This document shows positions 1 through 6,517 of a stretch of 7,686 nucleotides of DNA, in pieces (position 1 is the first letter of the stretch; each line of letters starts with the position of its first letter). A program made the translations under genes and the position numbers. The stretch spans positions 1 through 7,686 of the forward strand of contig CALZJV010000292.1 of the NCBI GenBank assembly GCA_945787595.1, in the 5' to 3' direction. The notes beneath the pieces were generated by a model that ran no database searches, was not told the DNA's origin, and saw only the letters and a list, made by a program, of their open reading frames with translations. This DNA comes from an uncultured Desulfobacterales bacterium (GTDB taxonomy: Bacteria > Desulfobacterota > Desulfobacteria > Desulfobacterales > JAFDCJ01).

Positions 1-34
1 GGGGTATCATCATCAAATACCAAAGAAATTTTAT

Positions 35-48
35 CGCAGCAAGCTGCG
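35..48. repeat. REP-like short palindrome
   Basis: CGCAG and CTGCG flank a CAAG loop, giving a 5-bp stem of near-palindromic sequence followed by GGGGAA. There is no T tract, so it does not look like an intrinsic terminator. GCAGC-aa-GCTGC palindromes of this kind resemble REP elements mobilised by IS200-like (RAYT) transposases, but no transposase is visible here and the family assignment is inference. Confidence 0.35.
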
Positions 49-89
49 GGGAACTTTACCCTAATAGAGATTAAATTGACGGAGCAAAG

Positions 90-130
90 CCTCCGGCTCG
101 TAGGGGTTGTAGCTCCTACGCCTCGGAGAG
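90..130. repeat. GTAGG/CCTAC hairpin element, upstream copy
   Basis: An 8-bp inner stem (99-106 with 113-120, one G-T pair) closes a 6-nt loop. A 5-bp outer stem (CTCCG 91-95 with CGGAG 124-128) extends it across a 3x3 internal loop. Related sequence follows the next gene at 1320-1386: CTCGGAGAG (122-130) and GCTCGTAG (96-103) recur there as reverse complements, and CCTCCGGC (90-97) recurs directly. This suggests a dispersed structured repeat rather than a gene-specific regulatory site. There is no T run after it. Confidence 0.55.
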
Positions 131-147
131 CGACCTCCACAAATATT

Positions 148-172
148 CAATAGTCAATAGTCAATAGTCAAT
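148..172. repeat. CAATAGT heptanucleotide tandem repeat
   Basis: Three perfect CAATAGT units (148-168) are followed by a partial unit CAAT (169-172), ending 33 nt before the GTG start of the next gene. The 15-nt string GTCAATAGTCAATTC recurs downstream of the amidase gene around 3089-3103, so this is a dispersed heptamer and not a one-off local slippage product. Function unknown. Confidence 0.8.
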
Positions 173-189
173 TCCGGTTTATCCGGATT

Positions 190-199
190 AGGAGGTGAT
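190..199 (+). promoter_or_regulatory. Strong Shine-Dalgarno fixing a GTG start
   Basis: AGGAGGTGAT matches the anti-Shine-Dalgarno complement almost perfectly and ends 6 nt before the GTG at 206. This spacing decides for the GTG as the true start of the C45-family gene. Confidence 0.85.
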
Positions 200-205
200 T
201 CGACC

Positions 206-1303
206 GTGACTTCAGACCCAATTCTCATCATCGAACTCAACCACACCAATCCCAGAAAACGGGGACAAGCCTATGGCGAGGCCGCCCGGCAAAGAATTCA
301 TGCTATTCTGGACAAATACCGTGAGATCTTTCAACGCATCACCGGGGAGGCCTGGCAAACAACTCAGGGGCGAGGCGAATCTTTTATCTCCAAGGCACAG
401 GCCTTTGCTCCGGATTTGGTGGAAGAGATCCGGGGTATTGCAGAGGGTGCCGACCGCGCGTTTCTGGACATATTTTTGCTGAATACCCGTTCCGAAATTC
501 TGTTTAACCCTCAGATTCTGTCCCAGGAATGTACCTCCATTGCCGCCTTGCCGGAATCCACCACAAATGGAGAGACGCTGCTGGCTCAGAATTGGGACTG
601 GTACAAAGAGGTCACAGACTGCCAGGTGATCCTAAAAATTGAGCAACGGGAGGGGATCCCTTCTTTGATTACTTTCACTGAAGCCGGGCAACTCGCCAAG
701 ATCGGAATGAACGCCGCCGGCATCGGCCTGGTGGTCAACAATCTGGTATCCGACCAGCCCCGCGCCGGCGTGCCGTGGATTTTTCTGACCCGTCGTGTTT
801 TGGAATCTTCCCATTTTGCTCAGGCCATGGGTTATGTCTTGAACACCCCAAGGGCCCATTCGATAAACTTTCTCATAGGATATGCAGATGGTGAAGCGGT
901 CAATCTGGAAACCTCACCCGCAGAAGAACACGTCTTGTGGCCCGAAAACGGATGGTTCGCCCACACGAACCATTATCTCAAACCGGGGAAAAATTTCCGG
1001 GACCTCAAACCGCTGCGGGATCCCTATCTATCTACCTATCTTCGCTGTCGCAGGACCCAAAAGGGCCTGGCCGCTTTAAACAGCAATATCAATGTTGCAG
1101 GTATTCGGAAAATCCTTAGCGATCATATGGATCGGCCTTTTTCCATATGTAGTCATGAAAATCCGGCGGTGGCACCCCTAGAGCAGGTTGTCACCTGCCT
1201 GTCTATCGTCATGAACCTGAGCCGCAAACAGATCCATTACACCCTGGGGAATCCCTGCCGGGGAGAGTCTCAGACGCTTGAACTGGGTTGGGAAAAGGAA
1301 TAA
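206..1303 (+). CDS. C45-family acyltransferase/amidohydrolase (Ntn hydrolase)
   Basis: A 365-aa protein of the peptidase C45 family, related to fungal acyl-CoA:6-aminopenicillanic acid acyltransferase. Family members are made as inactive precursors that self-cleave before an internal Cys, which becomes the N-terminal nucleophile. The candidate here is Cys109 in QECTSIA, implying a prepeptide of 108 residues; the residue before it is Glu rather than the Gly of the fungal enzyme. Supporting family motifs are AQNWDW (127-132), NNL (178-180), HTNHYL (253-258), SDHMDRPFSICSHENP (305-320) and a C-terminal segment ending near GNPCRG (348-353). No signal peptide or membrane segment is seen, so it is probably cytoplasmic. 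The substrate cannot be read from the sequence: bacterial members cleave or transfer acyl groups on amides, and beta-lactam substrates should not be assumed. An amidase-signature gene follows 360 nt downstream on the same strand. The gene lies between two related hairpin repeats. Confidence 0.85.
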   Translation: MTSDPILIIELNHTNPRKRGQAYGEAARQRIHAILDKYREIFQRITGEAWQTTQGRGESFISKAQAFAPDLVEEIRGIAEGADRAFLDIFLLNTRSEILFNPQILSQECTSIAALPESTTNGETLLAQNWDWYKEVTDCQVILKIEQREGIPSLITFTEAGQLAKIGMNAAGIGLVVNNLVSDQPRAGVPWIFLTRRVLESSHFAQAMGYVLNTPRAHSINFLIGYADGEAVNLETSPAEEHVLWPENGWFAHTNHYLKPGKNFRDLKPLRDPYLSTYLRCRRTQKGLAALNSNINVAGIRKILSDHMDRPFSICSHENPAVAPLEQVVTCLSIVMNLSRKQIHYTLGNPCRGESQTLELGWEKE

Positions 1304-1319
1304 TGAATTCGGAAGGCGG

Positions 1320-1386
1320 CCTCCGGCCTCTCCGAGCTGTAGGCTCTATCTACGAGCGGAAGCCGTAGGGGCCATCGGGACCTACG
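1320..1386. repeat. GTAGG/CCTAC hairpin element, downstream copy
   Basis: This begins 16 nt after the C45-family stop codon. It contains two stem-loops: GTAG (1339-1342) with CTAC (1350-1353), extended by GCT (1336-1338) with AGC (1355-1357) across a bulge; and CGTAGG (1364-1369) with CCTACG (1381-1386) around an 11-nt loop. CTCTCCGAG (1328-1336) and CTACGAGC (1350-1357) are exact reverse complements of parts of the element at 90-130. It may also slow or end transcription, but no T tract follows either stem. Confidence 0.5.
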
Positions 1387-1483
1387 CCCCGGCGGGAAGG
1401 CGGAACAGAAAAACAGGCTCATGGCCTAAGGCGCGGGGCAGAATAAACCGTTATCCATCAACTGTTCTCAGTATTCCGACACT

Positions 1484-1643
1484 ATGCTCTATGCACTTTG
1501 CGTTATGCGCTAACAATCCGCATTCTGAAATCCAAAACCCAAGGTCAAAAATTTCTGTCTTCTGACATCTGTCTTCTGTTTTCTGTCTTCTGACTTCTGT
1601 CATTTGAAACAACAGACGACAAACAACTGACATTGAACATTAT
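1484..1643. repeat. Composite heptanucleotide-periodic array
   Basis: About 160 bp with 7-nt periodicity. It opens with four ATGCNCT-like units (1484-1511), then five degenerate units mostly ending in TC (1512-1546; alternatively read as AATCCAA-like). After a one-base phase shift come seven TTCTGWC units (1553-1601), a transition unit (1602-1608) and five ACAACWG/ACATTGA-like units (1609-1643). The last 13 units share one phase. The array stops 10 nt before the amidase Shine-Dalgarno core. The reverse strand encodes a spurious RRQKTEDRCQKTE-like peptide that merely reflects the repeat. It resembles the STRR-type heptamers known from cyanobacteria; function unknown. Confidence 0.8.
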
Positions 1644-1663
1644 TGCAAAGATGAGGTAACACT

Positions 1664-3082
1664 ATGTCCGAATCCGATATTTGTTTTATGACGGCAACAG
1701 AAATGGCTCAACGAATCCGCGCAGGGGAATTGTCCTGCCGGGAATTGATCCAGGCTCACCTGACCCGGATCGAGCGGATCAATCCGAAAGTTAATGCCAT
1801 TGTCACCCAAATTCCACCCGAACAGGTGTTAGCCGCCGCCGAAGCCGCCGACGAAGCCCTGACACGCGGGGAGGTCACGGGACAATTGCACGGTCTGCCC
1901 ATTGCCCACAAAGACCTGGTGCCTACCAAGGATTTGCGAACCACCTGGGGATCACCCATATTCAAAGACTTTGTACCGGATCATGACGGCTTGATCGTGC
2001 AGCGTCTAAAAAAGGCCGGGGCCATCACCATCGGCAAGACCAACACCCCGGAATTCGGCGCCGGATCCCAGACATTCAACCAGGTCTTCGGAGAAACTCT
2101 GAACCCATATGATAGCACAAAAACCTGCGGCGGCAGCAGCGGTGGTGCCGCGGTGGCCCTGGCCTGCGGGATGCTCCCGCTCGCCGACGGCAGTGATATG
2201 GGAGGTTCCCTGCGAAATCCGGGCAACTTCTGCAATATCACCGGATTCCGCACTTCACCGGGACGGGTGCCCATATGGCCCAAGCTTGTCGCGTGGTCTC
2301 CTCTATCCGTAGAGGGGCCCATGGCCCGCACGGTCAAAGATCTGGCCTTGATGTTAAGTGTCATTGCCGGCCCCCACCCTTACTCTCCCATCTCCATTGC
2401 CGAACCGGCAAGCCTGTTCACGCGCCCCCTGGATCGCAATTTTAAGGATGTGCGCATCGCCTGGAGCAAAGACCTGGGCGAACTGCCGGTAGACCCCCGC
2501 GTTACCCGGGCGCTGGAAGATCAGCGCCATGTATTCGAAGATTTAGGATGCATCGTCGAAGAAGATCAGCCGGACTTTACCGATGCCGATGAAATCTTTA
2601 AGGTGTGGCGGGCCTGGAACTTTGAGCTGGCATTCGCTGAATTATTGAAGTCCAAGCGGGCTCTTATAAAAGACTCCGTAATCTGGAATATCGAGCAGGG
2701 TCAAAAACTCACCGGACCTCAAATTGGCCGGGCAGAAGTAAAACGCACCGACCTCTACCATCGGGTGCGCGAGTTTATGCAAACCCATGAATTTCTGATA
2801 TGTCCGGTCAACCAGGTGCCGCCATTTGATATAAGCCAGCACTGGGTGCAGAATATCGACGGTGTTAAGATGGATACCTACATCGACTGGATGAAAAGCT
2901 GTTATTATATCACGGTTACCGGCCTGCCCGCCATTTCCGTGCCCTGCGGGTTTACCCCGGAGGGACTGCCGGTGGGCATGCAGATTGTCGGGCGCCATAT
3001 GGACGATTTCGGGGTGCTCCAGATGGCCCACGCATTTGAACAGGCCACCAAAATGTGGCAGCACCGTCCGCCGGCCCTATAG
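1664..3082 (+). CDS. Amidase-signature family amidohydrolase
   Basis: A 472-aa amidase-signature (AS) enzyme hydrolysing a carboxamide by the Ser-cisSer-Lys mechanism. The triad is complete: Lys83 in AHKDL, the cis-Ser158 in CGGSSGG (155-161) and nucleophile Ser182 in DMGGSLRNPG (178-187). The 24-residue spacing between the two serines equals that of fatty acid amide hydrolase. The length is normal for a stand-alone AS amidase. The glycine-rich core reads GSDMGGSLRNPG where GatA-type sequences usually have GTDTGGSIR. With no gatB or gatC nearby, this argues against a tRNA amidotransferase subunit. No signal peptide is seen, so it is probably cytoplasmic. The ATG is preceded by GAGGT (1653-1657) at 6-nt spacing. 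The substrate is unknown. Proximity to the C45-family hydrolase suggests, as inference only, a joint role in using or detoxifying amide compounds. Transcription would have to pass the repeat-rich 360-nt gap, or start within it. Confidence 0.9.
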   Translation: MSESDICFMTATEMAQRIRAGELSCRELIQAHLTRIERINPKVNAIVTQIPPEQVLAAAEAADEALTRGEVTGQLHGLPIAHKDLVPTKDLRTTWGSPIFKDFVPDHDGLIVQRLKKAGAITIGKTNTPEFGAGSQTFNQVFGETLNPYDSTKTCGGSSGGAAVALACGMLPLADGSDMGGSLRNPGNFCNITGFRTSPGRVPIWPKLVAWSPLSVEGPMARTVKDLALMLSVIAGPHPYSPISIAEPASLFTRPLDRNFKDVRIAWSKDLGELPVDPRVTRALEDQRHVFEDLGCIVEEDQPDFTDADEIFKVWRAWNFELAFAELLKSKRALIKDSVIWNIEQGQKLTGPQIGRAEVKRTDLYHRVREFMQTHEFLICPVNQVPPFDISQHWVQNIDGVKMDTYIDWMKSCYYITVTGLPAISVPCGFTPEGLPVGMQIVGRHMDDFGVLQMAHAFEQATKMWQHRPPAL

Positions 3083-3113
3083 TAGGCAGTCAATAGTCAA
3101 TTCACTGCCTGCT
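3081..3113 (+). other. Stem-loop overlapping the amidase stop codon
   Basis: Positions 3081-3090 pair with 3104-3113 over 10 bp (one G-T pair) around a 13-nt loop that carries the CAATAGT heptamer. The stem includes the last two bases of the TAG stop codon. The placement suits a terminator or mRNA 3'-end stabiliser, but the following bases are GGGATGACG with no T tract, so intrinsic termination is doubtful. Confidence 0.5.
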
Positions 3114-3343
3114 GGGATGACGAATAAAGAAATTCTGACTGACCGAATGGGATAGGGTATTTTTTTTCACAATTTTGGGTAACTTATTTCATATGTCCCA
3201 TTATTTCCTCATCTTACCGGCTTATTGAAACCTGCCGCCATGGATAGTGAACTTTAGCGTGAGAGTCTGTATTCTTTCGATATCACAATAGATAATTCTG
3301 ATGTACCTGGTTTGGTTTTATCGGACATACGGGTCATCCACAA
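3114..3343. other. Non-coding stretch without recognised features
   Basis: I see no convincing gene in this AT-richer interval. There is a T8 run around 3161-3168, but no stable stem stands directly before it. A 7-bp inverted match (AATGGGA near 3146 with TCCCATT at 3196) has a 43-nt gap and is probably chance. The interval could hold activator sites for the sigma-54 promoter that follows, but none can be named. Confidence 0.5.
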
Positions 3344-3359
3344 TGGCATGAAAACTGCA
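3344..3359 (+). promoter_or_regulatory. Sigma-54 (RpoN) promoter
   Basis: TGGCAT-GAAAA-CTGCA matches the -24/-12 consensus TGGCAC-N5-TTGCA. The invariant GG (3345-3346) and GC (3357-3358) are separated by exactly 10 nt. Initiation is expected near 3370, giving a leader of about 70 nt to the ATG at 3440. Such promoters need an AAA+ enhancer-binding activator; none is encoded in this window. Confidence 0.7.
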
Positions 3360-3439
3360 CGATTTATCAGCCTTAGTATGACGGTAGTGCGCGGCATCCG
3401 GATCTCCTTTTCAATCGACTCTTAAATTCGGTCTCGGCA

Positions 3440-3628
3440 ATGGAAACAAATGGAAACGATATCTCAGAGCATCAAATCTCACAGGACAATGGGGGCAGAC
3501 GGTCCAGAGGGGATCGCCGGAGTTACTCTTACACCCTGCATATCCCGGAAAGAAGAAACGGCAAAGATCGTCGCAGCGGTTATGACCGTCGGAAATTCCC
3601 CCGACTTGGCGCCATATCACAAAAATAG
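3440..3628 (+). CDS. Small basic (D/E)RR hexad-repeat protein
   Basis: A 62-aa protein of unknown function. From residue 19 it is built on a six-residue period in which an acidic residue or Gly is followed by Arg-Arg: GRR (19), DRR (25), one diverged unit YTLHIP (31-36), ERR (37), DRR (43) and DRR (49). It has 15 Arg/Lys against 8 Asp/Glu, about +7 net. No membrane segment or signal peptide is seen. From memory, small proteins with HIPERR...DRRSG...DRR strings are frequent in deltaproteobacteria, which supports a real gene. Nucleic-acid or phospholipid binding is possible but unproven. The ATG is the only sensible start, since the frame holds no other start codon back to the TAG at 3374. No clear Shine-Dalgarno is present, so translation may be weak or depend on leader structure. 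A sigma-54 promoter lies about 80 nt upstream, suggesting condition-dependent expression. The overlapping +1-frame ORF from 3450 lacks this pattern and is taken as a shadow. Confidence 0.75.
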   Translation: METNGNDISEHQISQDNGGRRSRGDRRSYSYTLHIPERRNGKDRRSGYDRRKFPRLGAISQK

Positions 3629-3700
3629 ACTGATTCTAAGCCCCCAATACCCTTCTTAAAAAAAAACACCTCACATAGCGATTAAAATTGAAATTTTTAC

Positions 3701-3729
3701 TTGCCGTTGGGCACAGGGTGAAATATGCT
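3701..3729 (+). promoter_or_regulatory. Possible sigma-70 promoter of the kinase operon
   Basis: TTGCCG (-35, 4 of 6 matches) and TATGCT (-10, 4 of 6 matches) are separated by exactly 17 nt, after an AT-rich stretch. Transcription would start near 3736, leaving a leader of about 150 nt before the hybrid kinase ATG at 3885. The match is modest, and read-through from the sigma-54 promoter at 3344 remains possible. Confidence 0.35.
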
Positions 3730-3759
3730 CTAAGGACTAGAAAGCAGAGTTATTAGAAG

Positions 3760-3791
3760 TTGGCATCTTGCGCCTTGGCACATGACGCCAA
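3760..3791 (+). repeat. 15-bp direct repeat, possible operator
   Basis: Two adjacent 15-mers, TTGGCATCTTGCGCC (3760-3774) and TTGGCACATGACGCC (3775-3789), match at 11 of 15 positions. Each is itself an imperfect dyad with GGC and GCC arms; the second extends to TTGGC-N7-GCCAA. Tandem dyads in the leader of a regulatory operon suggest a binding site for a dimeric regulator, but no known consensus is recognised. Confidence 0.4.
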
Positions 3792-3884
3792 AACATGGTT
3801 TCACCAATAGCAAAAAACTTTTAAATTTTAACCTGAGTTGAGCCATTCAAACGACATATCATCAGCGATCCGGAGAAGCCTCGA

Positions 3885-6497
3885 ATGAGGGAAAAACAGC
3901 AAAAGATAAATAAAAAAACACTCAGGGTCCATTTTTGGGATCACATGGTTTTGATCGGAATCGGTTTGGCCCTTTTTTATACGGTTTTTGAATCAATTCT
4001 GTACATCTTTTTGTCCTATGATGTCGATTTCTTCCAACGTTTGTTAGGTCCGGATATGAGCGCAATTTGGAGCCGCGTTTCCATTTTATGTCTTTTCCTA
4101 ATCTTTGGTTCCCATGCCCAGTATACCATCAATCAACGTACCGCAGCCCAGGCCGCACTTCGGGAAAGTGAAGAGAAGTTTCGTAAAATTATTGAAACTG
4201 CCCCCGACGGGTATTATGAGGTGGATAGGGACGGTAATTTTACATTTTTCAACGATTCCATGTGCAAAATTCTCGGCTATTCCCGTAATGATTTATCAGC
4301 AATGAACCAAGGCAAATTGATGGATGAGGCCAATTCGCTCAAACTTACCGATACCTTCAACAAAGTGCTTGAAACCGGAGCGCCCACCAAATCGGTGGAG
4401 TGGGTCCTTACCAACAAAGACGGTTCCAAAAGATATGTTGAATCGTCCGTATCGTTGATAAGCGACCCAATAGGTGGTCCCATCGGATTTGGTGTATTCG
4501 TACGAGATGCTACCCAGCGGCAACGTGCCGAAGCTTTATACCGCGAAAAACTGGCCGCCGAAGCCGCCAGTCAGAGCAAAAGTGAATTTCTGGCTAGCAT
4601 GAGCCACGAAATTCGCACTCCGCTGAACGCCATCATTGGTCTGGTGGAACTCATGCTCAACTCTGATTTGCCACCCGACCAGAGAGAGGATCTGGACGTG
4701 GTCAAGTCGTCTGCTTATTCTTTACTTTCCATTATCAACAACATTCTGGATTTTTCCAAAATTGAAGCCGGCAAACTTGAATTCGAGCTAACACCTTTCA
4801 GCCTGCGGCATTTTTTGGATGAGTCAATGAAAATCATGGGCATCAAATCCCATGAAAAAGGCATCGAGCTGGCTTACCGGCTTTCTCCAAATGTTCCGGA
4901 CCGCTTGTTGGGTGACGCTGCGCGCCTGCGCCAGGTTCTACTTAATTTGATTGACAATGCCATCAAATTTACACCTAAGGGGGAAGTGATTGTCTATGTA
5001 GCAACCCAGTCTCAAACGCAAAACGAAGTATTTCTGCACATCTCGGTGGTTGACACCGGCATCGGCATTCCCGCAGATAAACAACGCAGCATCTTTGGTG
5101 CCTATAACCAAGCCGATGTCAAAACCGTGCGTCGCTATGGGGGTACTGGATTGGGACTAGCGGTTTCGGCACAACTGGTGAATTTGATGGGCGGCCGAAT
5201 CAAGATCAAAAGTCAGCCCGGCCACGGCAGCCGGTTTCGTTTCACTGCTCGTTTTATTCGACAGCAAGACAGGCAAGACCGGCAAAAAAAAAGACCGCAC
5301 CCTGAGCTGGCCAGTTTAAAAGTACTGGTGGTAGACGATAACGCTTCCAGCCGTAAAATTTTTAAAGAGATTCTGAAAAATCATAAAATGAACCCCGAGC
5401 TGGCATCCGGAGCACAAGAATCCAAAGATATACTTTTAAGAGCCCAGACCGATGGAGAACCTTTCGATTTGATTTTGCTGGACTCGGATATGCCCGTAAC
5501 CGATGGATTTGCCCTCGCAAACTGGATAGTCCGGCAGAATATATCTGATGCCGGGATTATCATGATGCTGACCTTTCCGCACCTCAGACGCAAACAAGAG
5601 CTCGCAGAACTGGGAATCACCACCAGTGTCCTTAAACCGGTGGGCGCTCTGAAACTGGAAATGGCAATTATGAAATTCCTGGGAATTGCAAAGCCCGAAC
5701 CCAATTCAGCTGCGAAAGCACCGCAGCGAGTCATCCGGGTGCCCACCCGCTCGCTGAAAATTCTGGTGGCGGAAGACACCCCCTTCAACCAAAAGTTTAT
5801 TCTGCGTCTGCTCGAACGCTGGAACCATCAAACCACGTTAGTAGAAAATGGAAACCAGGCGCTGAAAGCCTTAAATCGAGATACTTTTGATATTGTTTTG
5901 ATGGATGTTCAGATGCCGGAAATGGATGGCCTAGAAGCCACTACAGCCATTCGACGAACGGAGGAAAAAACAGAAGGCCACATCCCGATTATTGCTATGA
6001 CTGCCCATGTCGTTAAAGGTGATCGGGAGCGCTGCCTTGAAGCCGGAATGGATGCATATGTATCCAAACCCATTAATTCGGACAAGCTGTTCGAGGCCAT
6101 TGAAAAACTGACTCACGCTGCCGGCATCACGAAATCGATGGCAGCCGCTTCTGTTACTATAAATAATACATTGCTGCTTGAGGCTTTTGATGGAGACTGG
6201 AATTTTTTTAGAGACGTCGTGCAAGTCTTTCTCGATGATTACCCCAGGCTCCTTGATAATCTTCGAAAGTCCTTTAAAGAAGGTGACTGCGATACCTTCA
6301 TGCGATCGGCCCACAGCCTGAAAGGAATGTTAAAGAATTTTAGGGTTGAAACCGCCGCAGACCTAGCCTTCGATCTTGAAAAAAAGGGTGGGGAGGCTGA
6401 TTTGGAGGGAGTGCAAGCGGACATCGAAAGCCTCGCTGCTCAAATAGCTGAAGTTGATAACACGCTTCGAAATATGATAGAGCAGCAGTCTGATTGA
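3885..6497 (+). CDS. Membrane hybrid histidine kinase (PAS-HisKA-HATPase-REC-REC-HPt)
   Basis: An 870-aa tripartite hybrid sensor kinase. Two predicted TM helices (about 21-44 and 61-80) flank a periplasmic loop of only about 16 residues, so there is no extracellular sensor domain. A PAS domain follows (about 92-215). HisKA carries His241 in SHEIRTP. The ATPase has an N box (Asn354/Asn358), DTGIGIP (390-396) and GGTGLGL (419-425). REC1 (about 478-600) has Asp484/Asp485, acceptor Asp533, Thr563 and Lys584. REC2 (about 623-742) has Glu630/Asp631, acceptor Asp674, Thr706 and Lys728. The HPt domain (about 758-865) has His810 in AHSLKG. All relay residues are intact, so a His-Asp-His phosphorelay of the BarA/ArcB type is expected, with REC2 closest to canonical. 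The ATG follows CGGAG (3871-3875) at 9-nt spacing. The next gene starts 20 nt downstream and is probably co-transcribed. The signal and final target are unknown. A linker (458-475) contains an A9 tract. Confidence 0.93.
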   Translation: MREKQQKINKKTLRVHFWDHMVLIGIGLALFYTVFESILYIFLSYDVDFFQRLLGPDMSAIWSRVSILCLFLIFGSHAQYTINQRTAAQAALRESEEKFRKIIETAPDGYYEVDRDGNFTFFNDSMCKILGYSRNDLSAMNQGKLMDEANSLKLTDTFNKVLETGAPTKSVEWVLTNKDGSKRYVESSVSLISDPIGGPIGFGVFVRDATQRQRAEALYREKLAAEAASQSKSEFLASMSHEIRTPLNAIIGLVELMLNSDLPPDQREDLDVVKSSAYSLLSIINNILDFSKIEAGKLEFELTPFSLRHFLDESMKIMGIKSHEKGIELAYRLSPNVPDRLLGDAARLRQVLLNLIDNAIKFTPKGEVIVYVATQSQTQNEVFLHISVVDTGIGIPADKQRSIFGAYNQADVKTVRRYGGTGLGLAVSAQLVNLMGGRIKIKSQPGHGSRFRFTARFIRQQDRQDRQKKRPHPELASLKVLVVDDNASSRKIFKEILKNHKMNPELASGAQESKDILLRAQTDGEPFDLILLDSDMPVTDGFALANWIVRQNISDAGIIMMLTFPHLRRKQELAELGITTSVLKPVGALKLEMAIMKFLGIAKPEPNSAAKAPQRVIRVPTRSLKILVAEDTPFNQKFILRLLERWNHQTTLVENGNQALKALNRDTFDIVLMDVQMPEMDGLEATTAIRRTEEKTEGHIPIIAMTAHVVKGDRERCLEAGMDAYVSKPINSDKLFEAIEKLTHAAGITKSMAAASVTINNTLLLEAFDGDWNFFRDVVQVFLDDYPRLLDNLRKSFKEGDCDTFMRSAHSLKGMLKNFRVETAADLAFDLEKKGGEADLEGVQADIESLAAQIAEVDNTLRNMIEQQSD
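5284..5292 (+). other. A9 homopolymer in the kinase-receiver linker
   Basis: Nine consecutive A residues encode part of Gln-Lys-Lys-Arg (467-470), between the ATPase domain and REC1. Adding one A gives TGA after a few codons, and losing one gives TAA after about nine codons. Either slip would therefore yield a kinase core without receivers or HPt. It is preceded by three short GACAGGCAA-like direct repeats. Whether slippage occurs is not shown by sequence. Confidence 0.4.
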
Positions 6498-6517
6498 AAA
6501 GGAAGGGAGCCCAATAA

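Noticed and set aside
1451..1633. Minus-strand 60-aa frame with an RRQKTEDRCQKTE-like string
   Set aside because: It is a translation of the heptanucleotide array; the peptide periodicity follows from the DNA repeat, and no ribosome-binding site or family resemblance supports a gene.
1981..2364. 127-aa minus-strand open frame inside the amidase
   Set aside because: It lies wholly antisense to a well-supported enzyme gene, spans its catalytic motifs and resembles no family I recognise.
1664..3082. Amidase gene as gatA (aminoacyl-tRNA amidotransferase subunit)
   Set aside because: The signature reads GSDMGGSLRNPG rather than the GatA form, and no gatB or gatC is adjacent.
3161..3168. T8 run as the tail of an intrinsic terminator for the amidase
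   Set aside because: No stable GC-rich stem stands immediately before it; the nearest good stem (3081-3113) ends almost 50 nt earlier.
3450..3659. 69-aa frame overlapping the small (D/E)RR gene
   Set aside because: It is offset by one base from the hexad-repeat frame and has no recognisable pattern. The other frame fits a recurrent protein type.
3775..3791. TGGCACATGACGCC as a second sigma-54 promoter
   Set aside because: The TGGCAC half is good, but GC does not occur 10 nt after GG; the only GC is two bases too close.
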